64,000 nt of DNA, from the NCBI RefSeq assembly GCF_000797445.1, contig NZ_JSWF01000025.1, positions 276,879 through 340,878 of the forward strand, in the 5' to 3' direction. Under the pieces are notes generated by a model. The model worked only from the letters and a program-made list of their open reading frames with translations, had not been told where the DNA came from and searched no databases. Below are positions 26,814-36,773 of the stretch, in pieces (position 1 is the stretch's first letter; each line of letters begins with the position of its first letter). The DNA comes from Lacinutrix jangbogonensis. GTDB taxonomy: Bacteria; Bacteroidota; Bacteroidia; Flavobacteriales; Flavobacteriaceae. The position numbers and the translations under genes were made by a program.

Positions 26814-29795
26814 ATGATTAAAAAAACGCTACTACTTACCTTTCTTGCTTGTACAATTAACCTTTTTGCTCAAGAAAATGTCCCAAAAAATGATGGTGTA
26901 AAAACCATAAGCTCAAATTACACCGCAATTACAAATGCTAAAATTCACGTCTCTCCTACTCAGATTATTGAGAATGGAACTCTTGTTATTAAAGACGGAA
27001 AAATAGTATCTGTTGGCAGTAATATTACTATTCCAAAAAATGCTGTGGTAACAGATTTAACAGGAAAAAGTGTTTATCCTTCATTTATTGATATTTACTC
27101 AACTTTTGGAGTAGAGAAACCTAAAAGACAAACTGTTTCTCGTGGTCCACAATACGATGCTGGAAGAGAAGGATACTATTGGAACGATCATATTAGAGCA
27201 GAACAAAATGCTATTGATCTTTTTAAATACGACGATAAAGAAGCTAAAAAATTATTAGAAGCTGGCTTTGGTGTCGTAAACACCCATATTAACGATGGTA
27301 TTATTCGTGGTACTGGAACACTTATTGCACTTAACTCTAAGGGTTCTAATGCTAACAGAATACTAAAAGAGCAATCTGGACAGTATTTAGGAACAGGTAA
27401 AAGTGTAACCTCTAGACAATCCTATCCAACTTCAATTATGGGTTCTTTTGCATTGCTTAGACAAGTAAATATGGACGCGAAATGGTATGCTTCTGGCGCT
27501 GCTAAGGAAACAGACAGAACTTTGGAAGCCTTTAATAGAAATAAAAATCAGGTTCAAATTATTGAAGCTGGAAGTAAAATGAATGCTTTGCGTTTAGATA
27601 AAATTGGCGACCAGTTTAATACGCAATACGTTTTTGTTGGTGGTGGTGATGAATACGAATATGTAAATGATATAAAAGCAACTAACGGAACCTTTATTAT
27701 ACCAATAGACTTTCCTGCTGCTTACGACATGGAGAATCCGTTTCTAGCAAGTTCTGTTGCATTAGCAGATTTACGAGAATGGAATCAGAAACCATACAAT
27801 CCAAAAATTTTAGCAGATAACAATGTGAATTTCGCTTTGTCAACCTACAAGCTAAAAGAAGCTAAAATGTTTATGCCAAATCTTTTAAAAGCTATTGAAT
27901 CAGGCTTATCTAAGGAAAAAGCGTTAGCAGCATTAACTACAATTCCAGCGCAAATTCTTGGAAAAAGTGACGAATTAGGAACCTTAAAGACAGGCGCTTA
28001 TGCTAACTTCTTAGTGACTTCAGGAGATTTATTCGAAAAGAAAACGACTATTTATCAAAATTGGGTCGCTGGCGTGAAGAACGAATTAAAACCAATAGAC
28101 CCTTTAGATATGCGTGGAAATTACACGTTTAACTTAGGGAATACAGATTATGAACTATCTATTAAAGGCGAACTTAAAAAACTAAAAACTGAAGTTAAAG
28201 CAAACGATAAAAAATTAGGTGCTAAAATTAGTTTAAGTGACGATTGGATGCGTCTTACCTTCTCGACTATAGATACCACTAAACAGGAATTTATACGTTT
28301 AGTTGCTAACATAAAAAATACAAATGCTTTTAACGGAAAAGCAATTTTTCCAAATGGAAATGAAACAACCTTCTTTGCTACAAAGAAAGTAGACGCAAAA
28401 AAAACTGATGATAAAAAAGTTGACAAAGACAAAAAGGACGACACCAAAAAAGTTGAAAAATTCTTTCCAGTAACCTATCCTAATATGGCTTATGGTTTTA
28501 AAACCTTACCTAAACAAAAAACACTTTTATTTAAAAATGTAACGGTTTGGACAAACGAAAAAGATGGCATTTTAGAAAATACAGATGTATTAATTAAAGC
28601 AGGTAAGATTTCTAAAATAGGTCAAAACCTTAGCGCAGCTAACGCACAAGTTATTGATGGCAAAGGCAAACACCTAACTGCTGGAATTATAGACGAACAT
28701 GCTCATATTGCAACATCGTCTGTAAACGAATCAGGACACAACTCTACTGCAGAAGTGACACAAGAAGATGTTATTGACCCAGAAGATATTGGTATTTATA
28801 GAAACCTTGCAGGCGGTGTTACCTCTATTCAAATATTACATGGCTCCGCTAACCCAATTGGAGGACGTTCTGCAATTATTAAAATGAAATGGGGAGAATC
28901 AGCTAATAACTTAATTTACAAAAATGCTCCTAAGTTTATAAAATTTGCTTTAGGAGAAAATGTAAAACAGAGTAATTGGGGAGACAATAATAAAGTACGT
29001 TTTCCGCAAACAAGAATGGGCGTGGAACAGGTTTATACTGATTATTTTCAGCGTGCTAAAGAATATGACACTAAAAAGAAAAGCGGAAAGCCTTATAGAC
29101 AAGACGTTGAAATGGAAGTTATTGCCGAAATTTTAAATAAAGAACGTTTTATTAGCTGTCACTCTTATGTGCAAAGTGAAATTAACATGTTAATGAAAGT
29201 TGCAGAGAAATTCGATTTTAACATTAATACGTTTACTCATATTTTAGAAGGTTATAAAGTAGCAGATAAGATGAAAGCGCATGGTGTTGGTGGTTCTACT
29301 TTTAGCGATTGGTGGGCTTACAAATACGAAGTAAATGACGCCATACCATTTAATGCTGCAATCATGCATAATGCGGGTGTAACAGTTGCTATAAATAGTG
29401 ATGACGGCGAGATGTCAAGACGTTTAAATCAAGAAGCTGCAAAATCTGTTAAATATGGAGGTGTTAGCGAAGAAGATGCTTGGAAATTTGTAACTCTAAA
29501 TCCTGCAAAACTATTACATATCGATAATCGTGTTGGTAGTATTAAAATTGGTAAAGATGCAGATGTTGTACTTTGGAGTGATCATCCTATGTCTATTTAC
29601 GCAAAAGCAGAAAAAACTATTATTGAAGGTGTTACCTATTTCGATATTAATCGTGATATACAATTACGAGCGTCTATTAAAAAAGAGAAAAATGAGTTAA
29701 CGACGTTAATGCTTCAAGCTAAAAATAAAGGTTTAAAAACAAAACCAATTGAAAAGAAAGTGAAAGCAGATTTTCATTGTGACTCTGAGTTTTAG
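26814..29795 (+). CDS. Large exported amidohydrolase-family protein
   Basis: The 993-residue product has a signal peptide (MIKKTLLLTFLACTINLFAQ) and two tandem amidohydrolase-like modules. The N-terminal one (about 40-430) has the surrounding beta sandwich (NAKIHVSPTQIIENGTLVIKDGKIVSVG) but lacks the HxH metal motif: the equivalent segment reads SFIDIYSTFGVE, so it is probably inactive. The C-terminal one (about 575-960) has GIIDEHAHIA, the CHSY and THILEGYK segments, NSDDGEMSRRLNQEAA, and GKDADVVLWSDHP. A Lys/Asp-rich linker (about 525-550) joins them. The substrate is unknown. It lies upstream of a second exported amidohydrolase gene on the same strand. Confidence 0.88.
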   Translation: MIKKTLLLTFLACTINLFAQENVPKNDGVKTISSNYTAITNAKIHVSPTQIIENGTLVIKDGKIVSVGSNITIPKNAVVTDLTGKSVYPSFIDIYSTFGVEKPKRQTVSRGPQYDAGREGYYWNDHIRAEQNAIDLFKYDDKEAKKLLEAGFGVVNTHINDGIIRGTGTLIALNSKGSNANRILKEQSGQYLGTGKSVTSRQSYPTSIMGSFALLRQVNMDAKWYASGAAKETDRTLEAFNRNKNQVQIIEAGSKMNALRLDKIGDQFNTQYVFVGGGDEYEYVNDIKATNGTFIIPIDFPAAYDMENPFLASSVALADLREWNQKPYNPKILADNNVNFALSTYKLKEAKMFMPNLLKAIESGLSKEKALAALTTIPAQILGKSDELGTLKTGAYANFLVTSGDLFEKKTTIYQNWVAGVKNELKPIDPLDMRGNYTFNLGNTDYELSIKGELKKLKTEVKANDKKLGAKISLSDDWMRLTFSTIDTTKQEFIRLVANIKNTNAFNGKAIFPNGNETTFFATKKVDAKKTDDKKVDKDKKDDTKKVEKFFPVTYPNMAYGFKTLPKQKTLLFKNVTVWTNEKDGILENTDVLIKAGKISKIGQNLSAANAQVIDGKGKHLTAGIIDEHAHIATSSVNESGHNSTAEVTQEDVIDPEDIGIYRNLAGGVTSIQILHGSANPIGGRSAIIKMKWGESANNLIYKNAPKFIKFALGENVKQSNWGDNNKVRFPQTRMGVEQVYTDYFQRAKEYDTKKKSGKPYRQDVEMEVIAEILNKERFISCHSYVQSEINMLMKVAEKFDFNINTFTHILEGYKVADKMKAHGVGGSTFSDWWAYKYEVNDAIPFNAAIMHNAGVTVAINSDDGEMSRRLNQEAAKSVKYGGVSEEDAWKFVTLNPAKLLHIDNRVGSIKIGKDADVVLWSDHPMSIYAKAEKTIIEGVTYFDINRDIQLRASIKKEKNELTTLMLQAKNKGLKTKPIEKKVKADFHCDSEF

Positions 29796-29924
29796 TGGGC
29801 AGAAAACAGTCTTCAGTTGGCAGTATTCAGTTTTACTCGGATAGCTTACTCATAAATTGAATTAATTTTAAATAAAAAAATATAGATTTCCATGTTCTCG
29901 GAAATGAAAAAAAATATAATTAGA

Positions 29925-31223
29925 ATGAAAAAATTAAAATATAAATTACTAGCCTTTGCTTTATTGCTTTCAAGTATTTCAATAGCACAGCAAACACCAG
30001 GCTCTAAACAAAAAGAAGCTATTTCTATAGAAGGTGCAACAGCGCATTTAGGAAATGGTGAAGTGATTGAAAATTCCCTAATCATGTTCAACGAAGGTAA
30101 AATTACTTTTGTTGGCAGTGCAAATACAAAAATTGCGCGTCAAGGAAAAATAATGCAAGTACAAGGCAAGCATATCTACCCAGGTTTTATTGCTCCAAAT
30201 TCGACTTTAGGTTTAGTAGAAGTCGATGCTGTTCGCGCAAGTAACGATGTAGATGAAGTTGGCACAATGAATCCACATATTAGAAGTTTAATTGCCTATA
30301 ATACAGAATCTAAAGTTGTAGAATCTATGAGACCTAACGGTGTGTTAATGGGACAGATTACACCTCGTGGTGGACGTATTTCAGGAACTTCTTCTGTAGT
30401 ACAATTTGATGCTTGGAATTGGGAAGATGCAGCAATTAAAGTAGACGATGGTATCCATTTAAATTGGCCAAACCCATTTTCTCGTGGTCGCTGGTGGTTA
30501 GGAGAACCTGCTATGCTTAAAGAAAATAAAAATTACAAAAAACAAGTTGAAGAATTAACAGCTTATTTTACTGACAGCAAAGCGTATCAAGCAAGTGCAA
30601 AATCACCTAAACATTTACCTTTCGAAGCACTTCAAGGTGTTATTGATGGTTCTAAAAAACTTTACGTTCATGTTAATGGAGAAAGAGGTATTACAGATGC
30701 TATTAACTTTACAAAAGCAAACAACATTAAACACCTTGTAGTTGTTGGAGCTTATGAAGCTCACAAAGTAAGTGGTTTACTAAAGCAGAACAACATTCCT
30801 GTTTTATTACAACGTGTACATAGCAAACCAAAAAATGACGACGACGATTATGATTTACCTTTTAAATTAGCTAACAAGTTAGTTAAAGCGGGTGTTCTTG
30901 TAGGTCTAGAAAATGCAGGAGATATGGAACGAATGAATGCTCGAAACCTTCCATTTTTAGCTGGAACTTGTGCCGCTTATGGTTTAGATAAAGAACAAGC
31001 ATTGAGTTTAATTACTTTAAATACTGCCAAAATTTTAGGCATCGATGATACAGTTGGATCGCTTGAAGTTGGCAAAGACGCTACACTTTTTATTAGCGAA
31101 GGTGATGCTTTAGATATGCGTACCAATAAACTCTCGAAAGCTTATATTCAAGGTCGTGATATTAGTTTAGAGTCTCATCAAACAGAATTATATAAGCGTT
31201 ATAGCAAAAAATATAAAAAGTAG
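29925..31223 (+). CDS. Exported amidohydrolase-family protein
   Basis: The 432-residue product starts at ATG 29925 with a signal peptide (MKKLKYKLLAFALLLSSISIAQ). Earlier ATGs at 29892 and 29904 are in frame but give no better signal. The fold is that of an imidazolonepropionase-like amidohydrolase: IEGATAHLGNGEVIENSLIMFNEGKITFVG at the start, and SLEVGKDATLFISEGD at the end. The usual HxH motif is replaced by APNSTLGLVEVDAV, and metal ligands look incomplete, so it may be a non-catalytic partner of the 993-residue neighbour. The two genes are 129 bases apart, so co-transcription is likely. Confidence 0.85.
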   Translation: MKKLKYKLLAFALLLSSISIAQQTPGSKQKEAISIEGATAHLGNGEVIENSLIMFNEGKITFVGSANTKIARQGKIMQVQGKHIYPGFIAPNSTLGLVEVDAVRASNDVDEVGTMNPHIRSLIAYNTESKVVESMRPNGVLMGQITPRGGRISGTSSVVQFDAWNWEDAAIKVDDGIHLNWPNPFSRGRWWLGEPAMLKENKNYKKQVEELTAYFTDSKAYQASAKSPKHLPFEALQGVIDGSKKLYVHVNGERGITDAINFTKANNIKHLVVVGAYEAHKVSGLLKQNNIPVLLQRVHSKPKNDDDDYDLPFKLANKLVKAGVLVGLENAGDMERMNARNLPFLAGTCAAYGLDKEQALSLITLNTAKILGIDDTVGSLEVGKDATLFISEGDALDMRTNKLSKAYIQGRDISLESHQTELYKRYSKKYKK

Positions 31224-31267
31224 TTTAAAAACATATTACTCCCTTAGAATAACATTAATAAATTATT

Positions 31268-31627
31268 ATGAAAAACTTCTTATTCGCATCCTTTGCTTTG
31301 ATTAGTGTTTTAGGCTTTTCACAAGAACAGATAACTAAAACTCAGCCTTTATATATTTCAAGTATAAATTTTACTGATTTCAATTTTAACAGCGCCTACT
31401 CAGATCTAGACAAAATATCTCTCACAATCATGGGAAAAAAACTGAATATCAAAAGTATTGACAAGATTAGACAAGGCCAGCTTGTTTTCTCTACAGCGAA
31501 CATTGGAAAATCATTAAAAAACATAAAAATAGACATGCAACCAAGTCTGCAGGTAGAAGCGGAACGCGTTATGTATAGTGGTAATTTTATAAACCCCAAC
31601 CAACCACTAATTCTTTGTTTTGATTAA
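31268..31627 (+). CDS. Small exported protein of unknown function
   Basis: The 119-residue product has a signal peptide (MKNFLFASFALISVLGFSQ) and a mature part of about 100 residues with no motif I recognise. It follows the amidohydrolase gene by 44 bases on the same strand and precedes a convergent gene 33 bases away. The start is secured by the signal peptide. Confidence 0.7.
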   Translation: MKNFLFASFALISVLGFSQEQITKTQPLYISSINFTDFNFNSAYSDLDKISLTIMGKKLNIKSIDKIRQGQLVFSTANIGKSLKNIKIDMQPSLQVEAERVMYSGNFINPNQPLILCFD

Positions 31628-31660
31628 TCGTAATAGGTTTGCTAAAATTTATTGAAATAA

Positions 31661-32446
31661 TTATTCATCTTTAGACTTAGCAAAAACAGTGTCTTCTAGC
31701 CTCTCTTTTGATAATGAAATATCTGTAAATAATAAATCGTTACGCTTCTCTCCTATTGTAAAACCATCTGATTTGTACCATTCTAAAGTTTTAGGTAATA
31801 CCATTCCGTTTACGGTTTGCCAATCGGCATATTTTATAAAATGCCAATCTTTACTTTTCTCTTTTGTAAAATAGGTTACTGTATAGCCTAACCATGCCAT
31901 CTTATTGGTTTGAGCATCGTAATACATAATATATTCGTCTTCTGGAGATTCGCCAATGGCAGCTCCATAACTGATTTTTATGCCTGGATATTCATTACCA
32001 TCTATTTTTAATGGTTCTACATTTGCGTAAGTAATACCATCGTCTGCCAACACATAAGGCATAGCATAGAAATAAAACATTAAGTTGTAATAAAACTGTG
32101 GATTCCCTTCGTATTTATGTTCTCCTTTATTAATTAACCATGCTTCTTTTCCTGTGTAACCAATTTTAAAAGCATCGGTTTCTATTAATGATCGCCTGTC
32201 TTTTAAGTCGGTTATTGTAATTTCGTCTCCTGTTGGTTTTTTCATCGTAAACACTAGAGTATTAAACGCATTCCATTGTTCTATTTGACCATGAGCATTC
32301 AATATTTTAGTTACATTCTCTGGGTATATAGAAGTGGTTACTTCCATTTTTTCTTTTGAATAATCGGCGTTTACAACTGGTTTCGTTTCTTGCTTACAAG
32401 CCGAAACTATAAATAATACAGCCATAAGTAGTATTTGGTTCTTCAT
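31661..32446 (-). CDS. DUF6503 family lipoprotein
   Basis: The 261-residue product has a lipoprotein signal (MKNQILLMAVLFIVSAC, lipid Cys at 17). The mature part has the DUF6503 pattern as I know it: ILNAHGQIEQWNAFNTLVF, GYTGKEAWLINKG, NPQFYYNLMFYFYAMPYVLADDG, YIMYYDAQTNKMAWLGYTV, and KYADWQTVNGMVLPKTLEWY. This is related in layout to outer-membrane lipoprotein-sorting-like folds. It lies downstream of the large T9SS surface protein gene on the same strand, but a terminator separates them. Role unknown. Confidence 0.82.
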   Translation of the reverse strand: MKNQILLMAVLFIVSACKQETKPVVNADYSKEKMEVTTSIYPENVTKILNAHGQIEQWNAFNTLVFTMKKPTGDEITITDLKDRRSLIETDAFKIGYTGKEAWLINKGEHKYEGNPQFYYNLMFYFYAMPYVLADDGITYANVEPLKIDGNEYPGIKISYGAAIGESPEDEYIMYYDAQTNKMAWLGYTVTYFTKEKSKDWHFIKYADWQTVNGMVLPKTLEWYKSDGFTIGEKRNDLLFTDISLSKERLEDTVFAKSKDE

Positions 32447-32493
32447 CTTTTAGTTTAATTTTTAATTAAGTCGCAAAATAAAAGTATTGATTA

Positions 32494-32524
32494 CAAAAAA
32501 AACTTCAGGATTAACTGAAGCTTT
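32494..32524 (-). terminator. Terminator of the T9SS surface protein gene
   Basis: On the minus strand the stem AGCTTCAG / CTGAAGT encloses a 6-base loop and ends in eight T. It lies 21 bases after the stop of the 1343-residue protein gene. Confidence 0.75.
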
Positions 32525-32545
32525 TAACTAATATTTTCCTCCTTA

Positions 32546-35500
32546 TTATTCTTTTATTAATTTCTTTATAGTCTGCTTATTGTTTTGCTTCAGTTTTACA
32601 AAATACAATCCGGACTCTAAGTTTTTAACATTAAATTTAAGTGTTTCATTTACAGTATTTTGCATCACTATTTTACCTTGAATGTCTATGACCTCAATAG
32701 AAGCATTTCCGCTTGAAACGTTTTTCAACTTAATATTTACAACGCTTGTTGCTGGATTTGGAAATAGTGCAAAATCATCTGAACCAAATTCATCAACAGA
32801 TAGACTTTGCTCTATAAACTCAGTTTCAAAAGTATTCGTTATTACTGGAGCATTAAAGTCGAAATAAATTTCTGCTGTATTTGGAATAATAGTCCCAATT
32901 GCATAACCTGCTGTTGGCTTAATTCTAAAGTGAACGTAACCATTACTACCATAGTCGTCTTGAGATTGCGCAGGCAAGTTAATATTATCGAAAGTCCACG
33001 ATAATTGGTTTCCGTTTTGCATCATCACAACATCGTGTGTTGCTCTTATAAACTGTAACGTACTTATGTCTAATAATGGATCTACAGTATTTTCTATACG
33101 TACATTTATTGCTTCGGCTGTTCCTACATTTTGAAATCTTATTGTGTAGTATAAATACTCATCTGTTGTAATAAAATCATCATAAACAATATCACGTCCA
33201 TGTAACTCTGTAATATCGTTTGGATCGAAAGAACCAATAACTTCTTGGGTAATTACGGATATGTTATTTTCATTAACAACATCGTTCGCGGCAGTTGTAT
33301 AGGCTACAGAACTTGTTACAAATTCTCCTAAAGTTACAGTTGTTGGTGTATATAATTTAAACCAAACGACTCTTGACTCTCCAGGCAAAAGGTTGGTAAA
33401 ACTTATTGTTGCTCCTGTCGCTGATGGTATTACAGATATTTGCGAACTAAAAGGCATTGCGCTTACATAGTCTACAATAGTATCGTGAATAAAATCTATA
33501 GTTCCAGATGTAATTGTTGTTGAACCTAAGTTTTCTATAACGAGGTCGTTCCAATAATTAAATCCAGGTCTTGGCGAACTAAATGGAATTAAATTTACCG
33601 ATAAATCTTCGCATGGCATTTGCTCGGTAATTGGAAAATTTATGGTTACTGTATTTCCATTTAAAACAGATACATTTTCGAATAAGGCTGTTGGAATAGT
33701 AAAACAATTCTCGTAACCTGCATTTGCTGCAAAAGTAATATCGTAGCTATTTGTTTCCTCTTGATTTACAATAGTAAAGTTTCCAGTATTAGAATTTACT
33801 GTATTTATACTACCATCATCATTAACTTCGTAAGTAAAAAACCCGTTTGTAAATGGTGTGTCATTTCCATTAAAAACGCCATCATTATTATCATCTAAAA
33901 AGGCATTAACTTCTATAAACCCAAGGTTGCTTCCGCAGAAAACGTCAAAATCTATAGCATCATTGGTACAACCAATTACAGTACCATCCGATGCTATATA
34001 AACCGTTGCTGTAGTGCCTGTTGTAGTAAATGTTAATCCTGTTAAGTCACCATCATCATTAAGGCCATAAGGATTATCTGCATTTAAGTTTGTAGTACCA
34101 TCACTATCTAGCACAATAAGTTCATCGAAATCATTTTCTGTTGTTCCAGAATTAAAAACGATATACAATGTTGAACCATCGTTACTTACAAAACTATATT
34201 GTTGAGTTTCGTTGTTATCATAGCAAAAAGAATTAGTTACTGGCTGGCCACAAACTACCGTTACGGGACAGTTTTCTGTAATGACATCGAAAAATGAAAA
34301 TGAAGAACAGTTATTATTTACAGAATTTACAGAAGCTGTTATTGTCTGATTTGCATTTTGTGGACTATAACTTGAAGGATTAGGAATAGCATTTGTTCCA
34401 GCTGAAGCGTCTTGAGTACTTTCATAAAAAGTAACAGTATATTCGATAGGATTTAGATTGTCTAGAATTTGTGGAATAGTTGATGTTAAATTGTAAACCT
34501 GATTTGGATCGCACGATGTTAAATTATTTGCTGTTCCAAGTATTGGAAAAGAACCCACATCTACAGTAGTTGTACCTATATTAACACAACCAGTAATAGT
34601 ATTGGTTATTGTTACGGTGTAATCTCCCGTTTGCTGCACAGTTATTGTTGGCGTATCCTCACCATTATTCCATTGATAAATAACGTCTTGTTGCGGCAAC
34701 GTGTATGGTGATAATTCTATTAAGTCTCCAGAACAAATAGAATAAACATCATCAAAAATGATAAATGGTAATTGATTAATTAATAAATTTATAGTAGTAA
34801 TTATATATTCACCAGTTGCGGTTTCTGTAACTCCTGCATAAACAGTTTGTAAATTTGGGTTTGCAGTAAAAGCGGAGACATTTGTAATAGTATTTGTTTG
34901 CATTAATGCATCGTCATAAACTTCATAATAAGCAACAGTATAATCGCTTGCTACTAAATCACTAAGTATATCTGGATTTGCTGTTGTTAAGTCGAATATT
35001 GTTGTACCAACAGCATTATTATCATCACACATTTCAATAGTTGCAGGATTAACTTGAAAGGCAACATATTCTGTAACTAGGTCTAATGTTACAAAAGACG
35101 CACAATTATTATTAGCACTCTCAACTCTTACATATACTGTTTGCAGATTAGCAACTATGTTTGTATATGGTGAGATTAAAGCATTAACATTATTATCGGC
35201 ATCAGCTTGTGTTTCATGGAAAGTAACAGTTACAGCAGGTAGATTTCCTATAATTTGGTTTAATTTATCTTCTAATATAAATTGAGCAAAACCATCATTA
35301 TCTAGATCTGCTACTACCAATGGCGTTGGCTGGTTTACTTGTAAGTCGTTAACATTTAGATACAACGCTGTGTTATCACTAACATAAAAACAAGCATTAT
35401 TGGGATCTTCTATTCTTATAAAAATAGTTTGATTATATGGTGAGTTATAATTTTCGAAATATGTTGGATTGGCTATAACATTAGCATTACTATACGCATC

Positions 35501-36577
35501 GCTTAAATTTTCAAAATAAGTAACACCTAAATTTGAAGCTCCATTTGTTATCTGACTTTCATATACTGTTAAATCAAAACCAGCAACTCCCTGACCATTT
35601 CCACAGGAAATAAGATCGTAAGATTGTGTATTTATATTTAGTGTATTTACTATTAAATTATAAGTAACAGTATTAGAAACGCACTCGCCATCAATAGATT
35701 TTACAATTGCATAAATAGTTTGCGGATTGGTTGTATTATAATACGGGCTCATTAACGGATTTACTTCTGCAGCTGCATCTGTTGGAGTTAAAAAATGCAA
35801 TACATAAAAACTATTAGGGTCTTGGTTTCCAATAATTTGTTGATTATTAGAATCCAAATCAAAATCTGCAAAACCATCAGCATCAGTATCACATATTTCT
35901 AAATCTGAAGGTGTATTTGCAATTGGAGCAGAAAGCACAGTAAAAGTTTCTGTGCTAGACACTTGTTGCGCACCATTTGTTGTATATTCAACAGTAATTG
36001 CATCTCCTGGAGTTGCATTAGTTACGGTTCCTGTTACAGGATCAATAGTTACTCCATCTGTTGGTATAGGATTAAAAGCAAATGTTCCACCTAGCTCTCC
36101 TGTAATGCTAGCAGTTGCTCCAACGCAATTTGGGTGCATTTGAAAAGTAGCAGCATTAATACAGTTAATTTGTGCAGTCCACCCTATTGTATGTCCAACA
36201 CTATCACTTGTATAACGTATTGTTAAACAACCTGAGGCATTATCTGCAATAACAGTTCCTGGACTTTGTGCTGTTCCTCCTCCTGAATAATCACCAATAA
36301 CCGGACTGTTTAAACTATCTCCGTTATATATGGTCATAATATCTGCCTGAAACTGTGTTGAAAACTGCGAAAAGATAAGCGCTACCGAATCTCCAGTAAT
36401 TTCCGGACATAATGTTAGCACAAAATTCTCATCATTTCCATAATTTGCATTCGCACCACCAGAATCTGTAAAAGTAGCAACACATTGTGTAAAGGTTCCG
36501 TTTTGCATTGTGATTACTTGAGCAAAACTGTAAACTGAAAATATAAATGCGAAAAATAATAGTAATTCTTTTTTCAT
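32546..36577 (-). CDS. Large surface protein with CUB-like, DUF7619-like and T9SS sorting domains
   Basis: The 1343-residue precursor begins with a signal peptide (ending VYSFAQ). A CUB-like domain of about 120 residues follows (NFVLTLCPEITGDSVALIF, GCLTIRYTSDS). Several Ig-like modules of about 90 residues come next, each starting near 'L.ICDTDADGFADFDL'-type acidic sequence (for example EICDTDADGFADFDLDS, and AVGTTIFDLTTANPDILSDL). The C-terminal quarter carries a DUF7619-like module (GSFDPNDITELHGRDIV, YTIRFQNVGTAEAINVRIEN, AEIYFDFNAPVITN) and ends in a T9SS type A sorting domain (LFPNPATSVVNI ... IDIQGKIV ... LESGLYFVKL). It should be displayed on the cell surface. Ligand unknown; adhesion is a guess. 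Confidence 0.9.
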   Translation of the reverse strand: MKKELLLFFAFIFSVYSFAQVITMQNGTFTQCVATFTDSGGANANYGNDENFVLTLCPEITGDSVALIFSQFSTQFQADIMTIYNGDSLNSPVIGDYSGGGTAQSPGTVIADNASGCLTIRYTSDSVGHTIGWTAQINCINAATFQMHPNCVGATASITGELGGTFAFNPIPTDGVTIDPVTGTVTNATPGDAITVEYTTNGAQQVSSTETFTVLSAPIANTPSDLEICDTDADGFADFDLDSNNQQIIGNQDPNSFYVLHFLTPTDAAAEVNPLMSPYYNTTNPQTIYAIVKSIDGECVSNTVTYNLIVNTLNINTQSYDLISCGNGQGVAGFDLTVYESQITNGASNLGVTYFENLSDAYSNANVIANPTYFENYNSPYNQTIFIRIEDPNNACFYVSDNTALYLNVNDLQVNQPTPLVVADLDNDGFAQFILEDKLNQIIGNLPAVTVTFHETQADADNNVNALISPYTNIVANLQTVYVRVESANNNCASFVTLDLVTEYVAFQVNPATIEMCDDNNAVGTTIFDLTTANPDILSDLVASDYTVAYYEVYDDALMQTNTITNVSAFTANPNLQTVYAGVTETATGEYIITTINLLINQLPFIIFDDVYSICSGDLIELSPYTLPQQDVIYQWNNGEDTPTITVQQTGDYTVTITNTITGCVNIGTTTVDVGSFPILGTANNLTSCDPNQVYNLTSTIPQILDNLNPIEYTVTFYESTQDASAGTNAIPNPSSYSPQNANQTITASVNSVNNNCSSFSFFDVITENCPVTVVCGQPVTNSFCYDNNETQQYSFVSNDGSTLYIVFNSGTTENDFDELIVLDSDGTTNLNADNPYGLNDDGDLTGLTFTTTGTTATVYIASDGTVIGCTNDAIDFDVFCGSNLGFIEVNAFLDDNNDGVFNGNDTPFTNGFFTYEVNDDGSINTVNSNTGNFTIVNQEETNSYDITFAANAGYENCFTIPTALFENVSVLNGNTVTINFPITEQMPCEDLSVNLIPFSSPRPGFNYWNDLVIENLGSTTITSGTIDFIHDTIVDYVSAMPFSSQISVIPSATGATISFTNLLPGESRVVWFKLYTPTTVTLGEFVTSSVAYTTAANDVVNENNISVITQEVIGSFDPNDITELHGRDIVYDDFITTDEYLYYTIRFQNVGTAEAINVRIENTVDPLLDISTLQFIRATHDVVMMQNGNQLSWTFDNINLPAQSQDDYGSNGYVHFRIKPTAGYAIGTIIPNTAEIYFDFNAPVITNTFETEFIEQSLSVDEFGSDDFALFPNPATSVVNIKLKNVSSGNASIEVIDIQGKIVMQNTVNETLKFNVKNLESGLYFVKLKQNNKQTIKKLIKE

Positions 36578-36731
36578 AGTTATTGTTATTAGGCTGCGTT
36601 TATTGATTGATACTATTATAACAACTAAAAATTAGATATTCCTACTTCCTAGTTTATTAATAGATCTATAACACCGAAAGTAGTTGCCTTAAAATGATGA
36701 GCAATTTTAGTATCAAATAAGGTATTTAGCG

Positions 36732-36739
36732 TAAATTTG
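36732..36739 (+). promoter_or_regulatory. -7 box for the SpoU methyltransferase gene
   Basis: TAAATTTG fits TAnnTTTG and lies 34 bases before the start codon. No TTG is visible at the standard distance. Confidence 0.45.
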
Positions 36740-36773
36740 TTTCAGTAATAAATATAAGACTTTCTTTAGTTAA

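Noticed and set aside
29795..29860. CAGTCTTCAGTTGGCAGTAT stretch as a functional repeat
   Set aside because: It is a short, imperfect intergenic repeat of a kind common in these genomes, with no second copy seen in the window.
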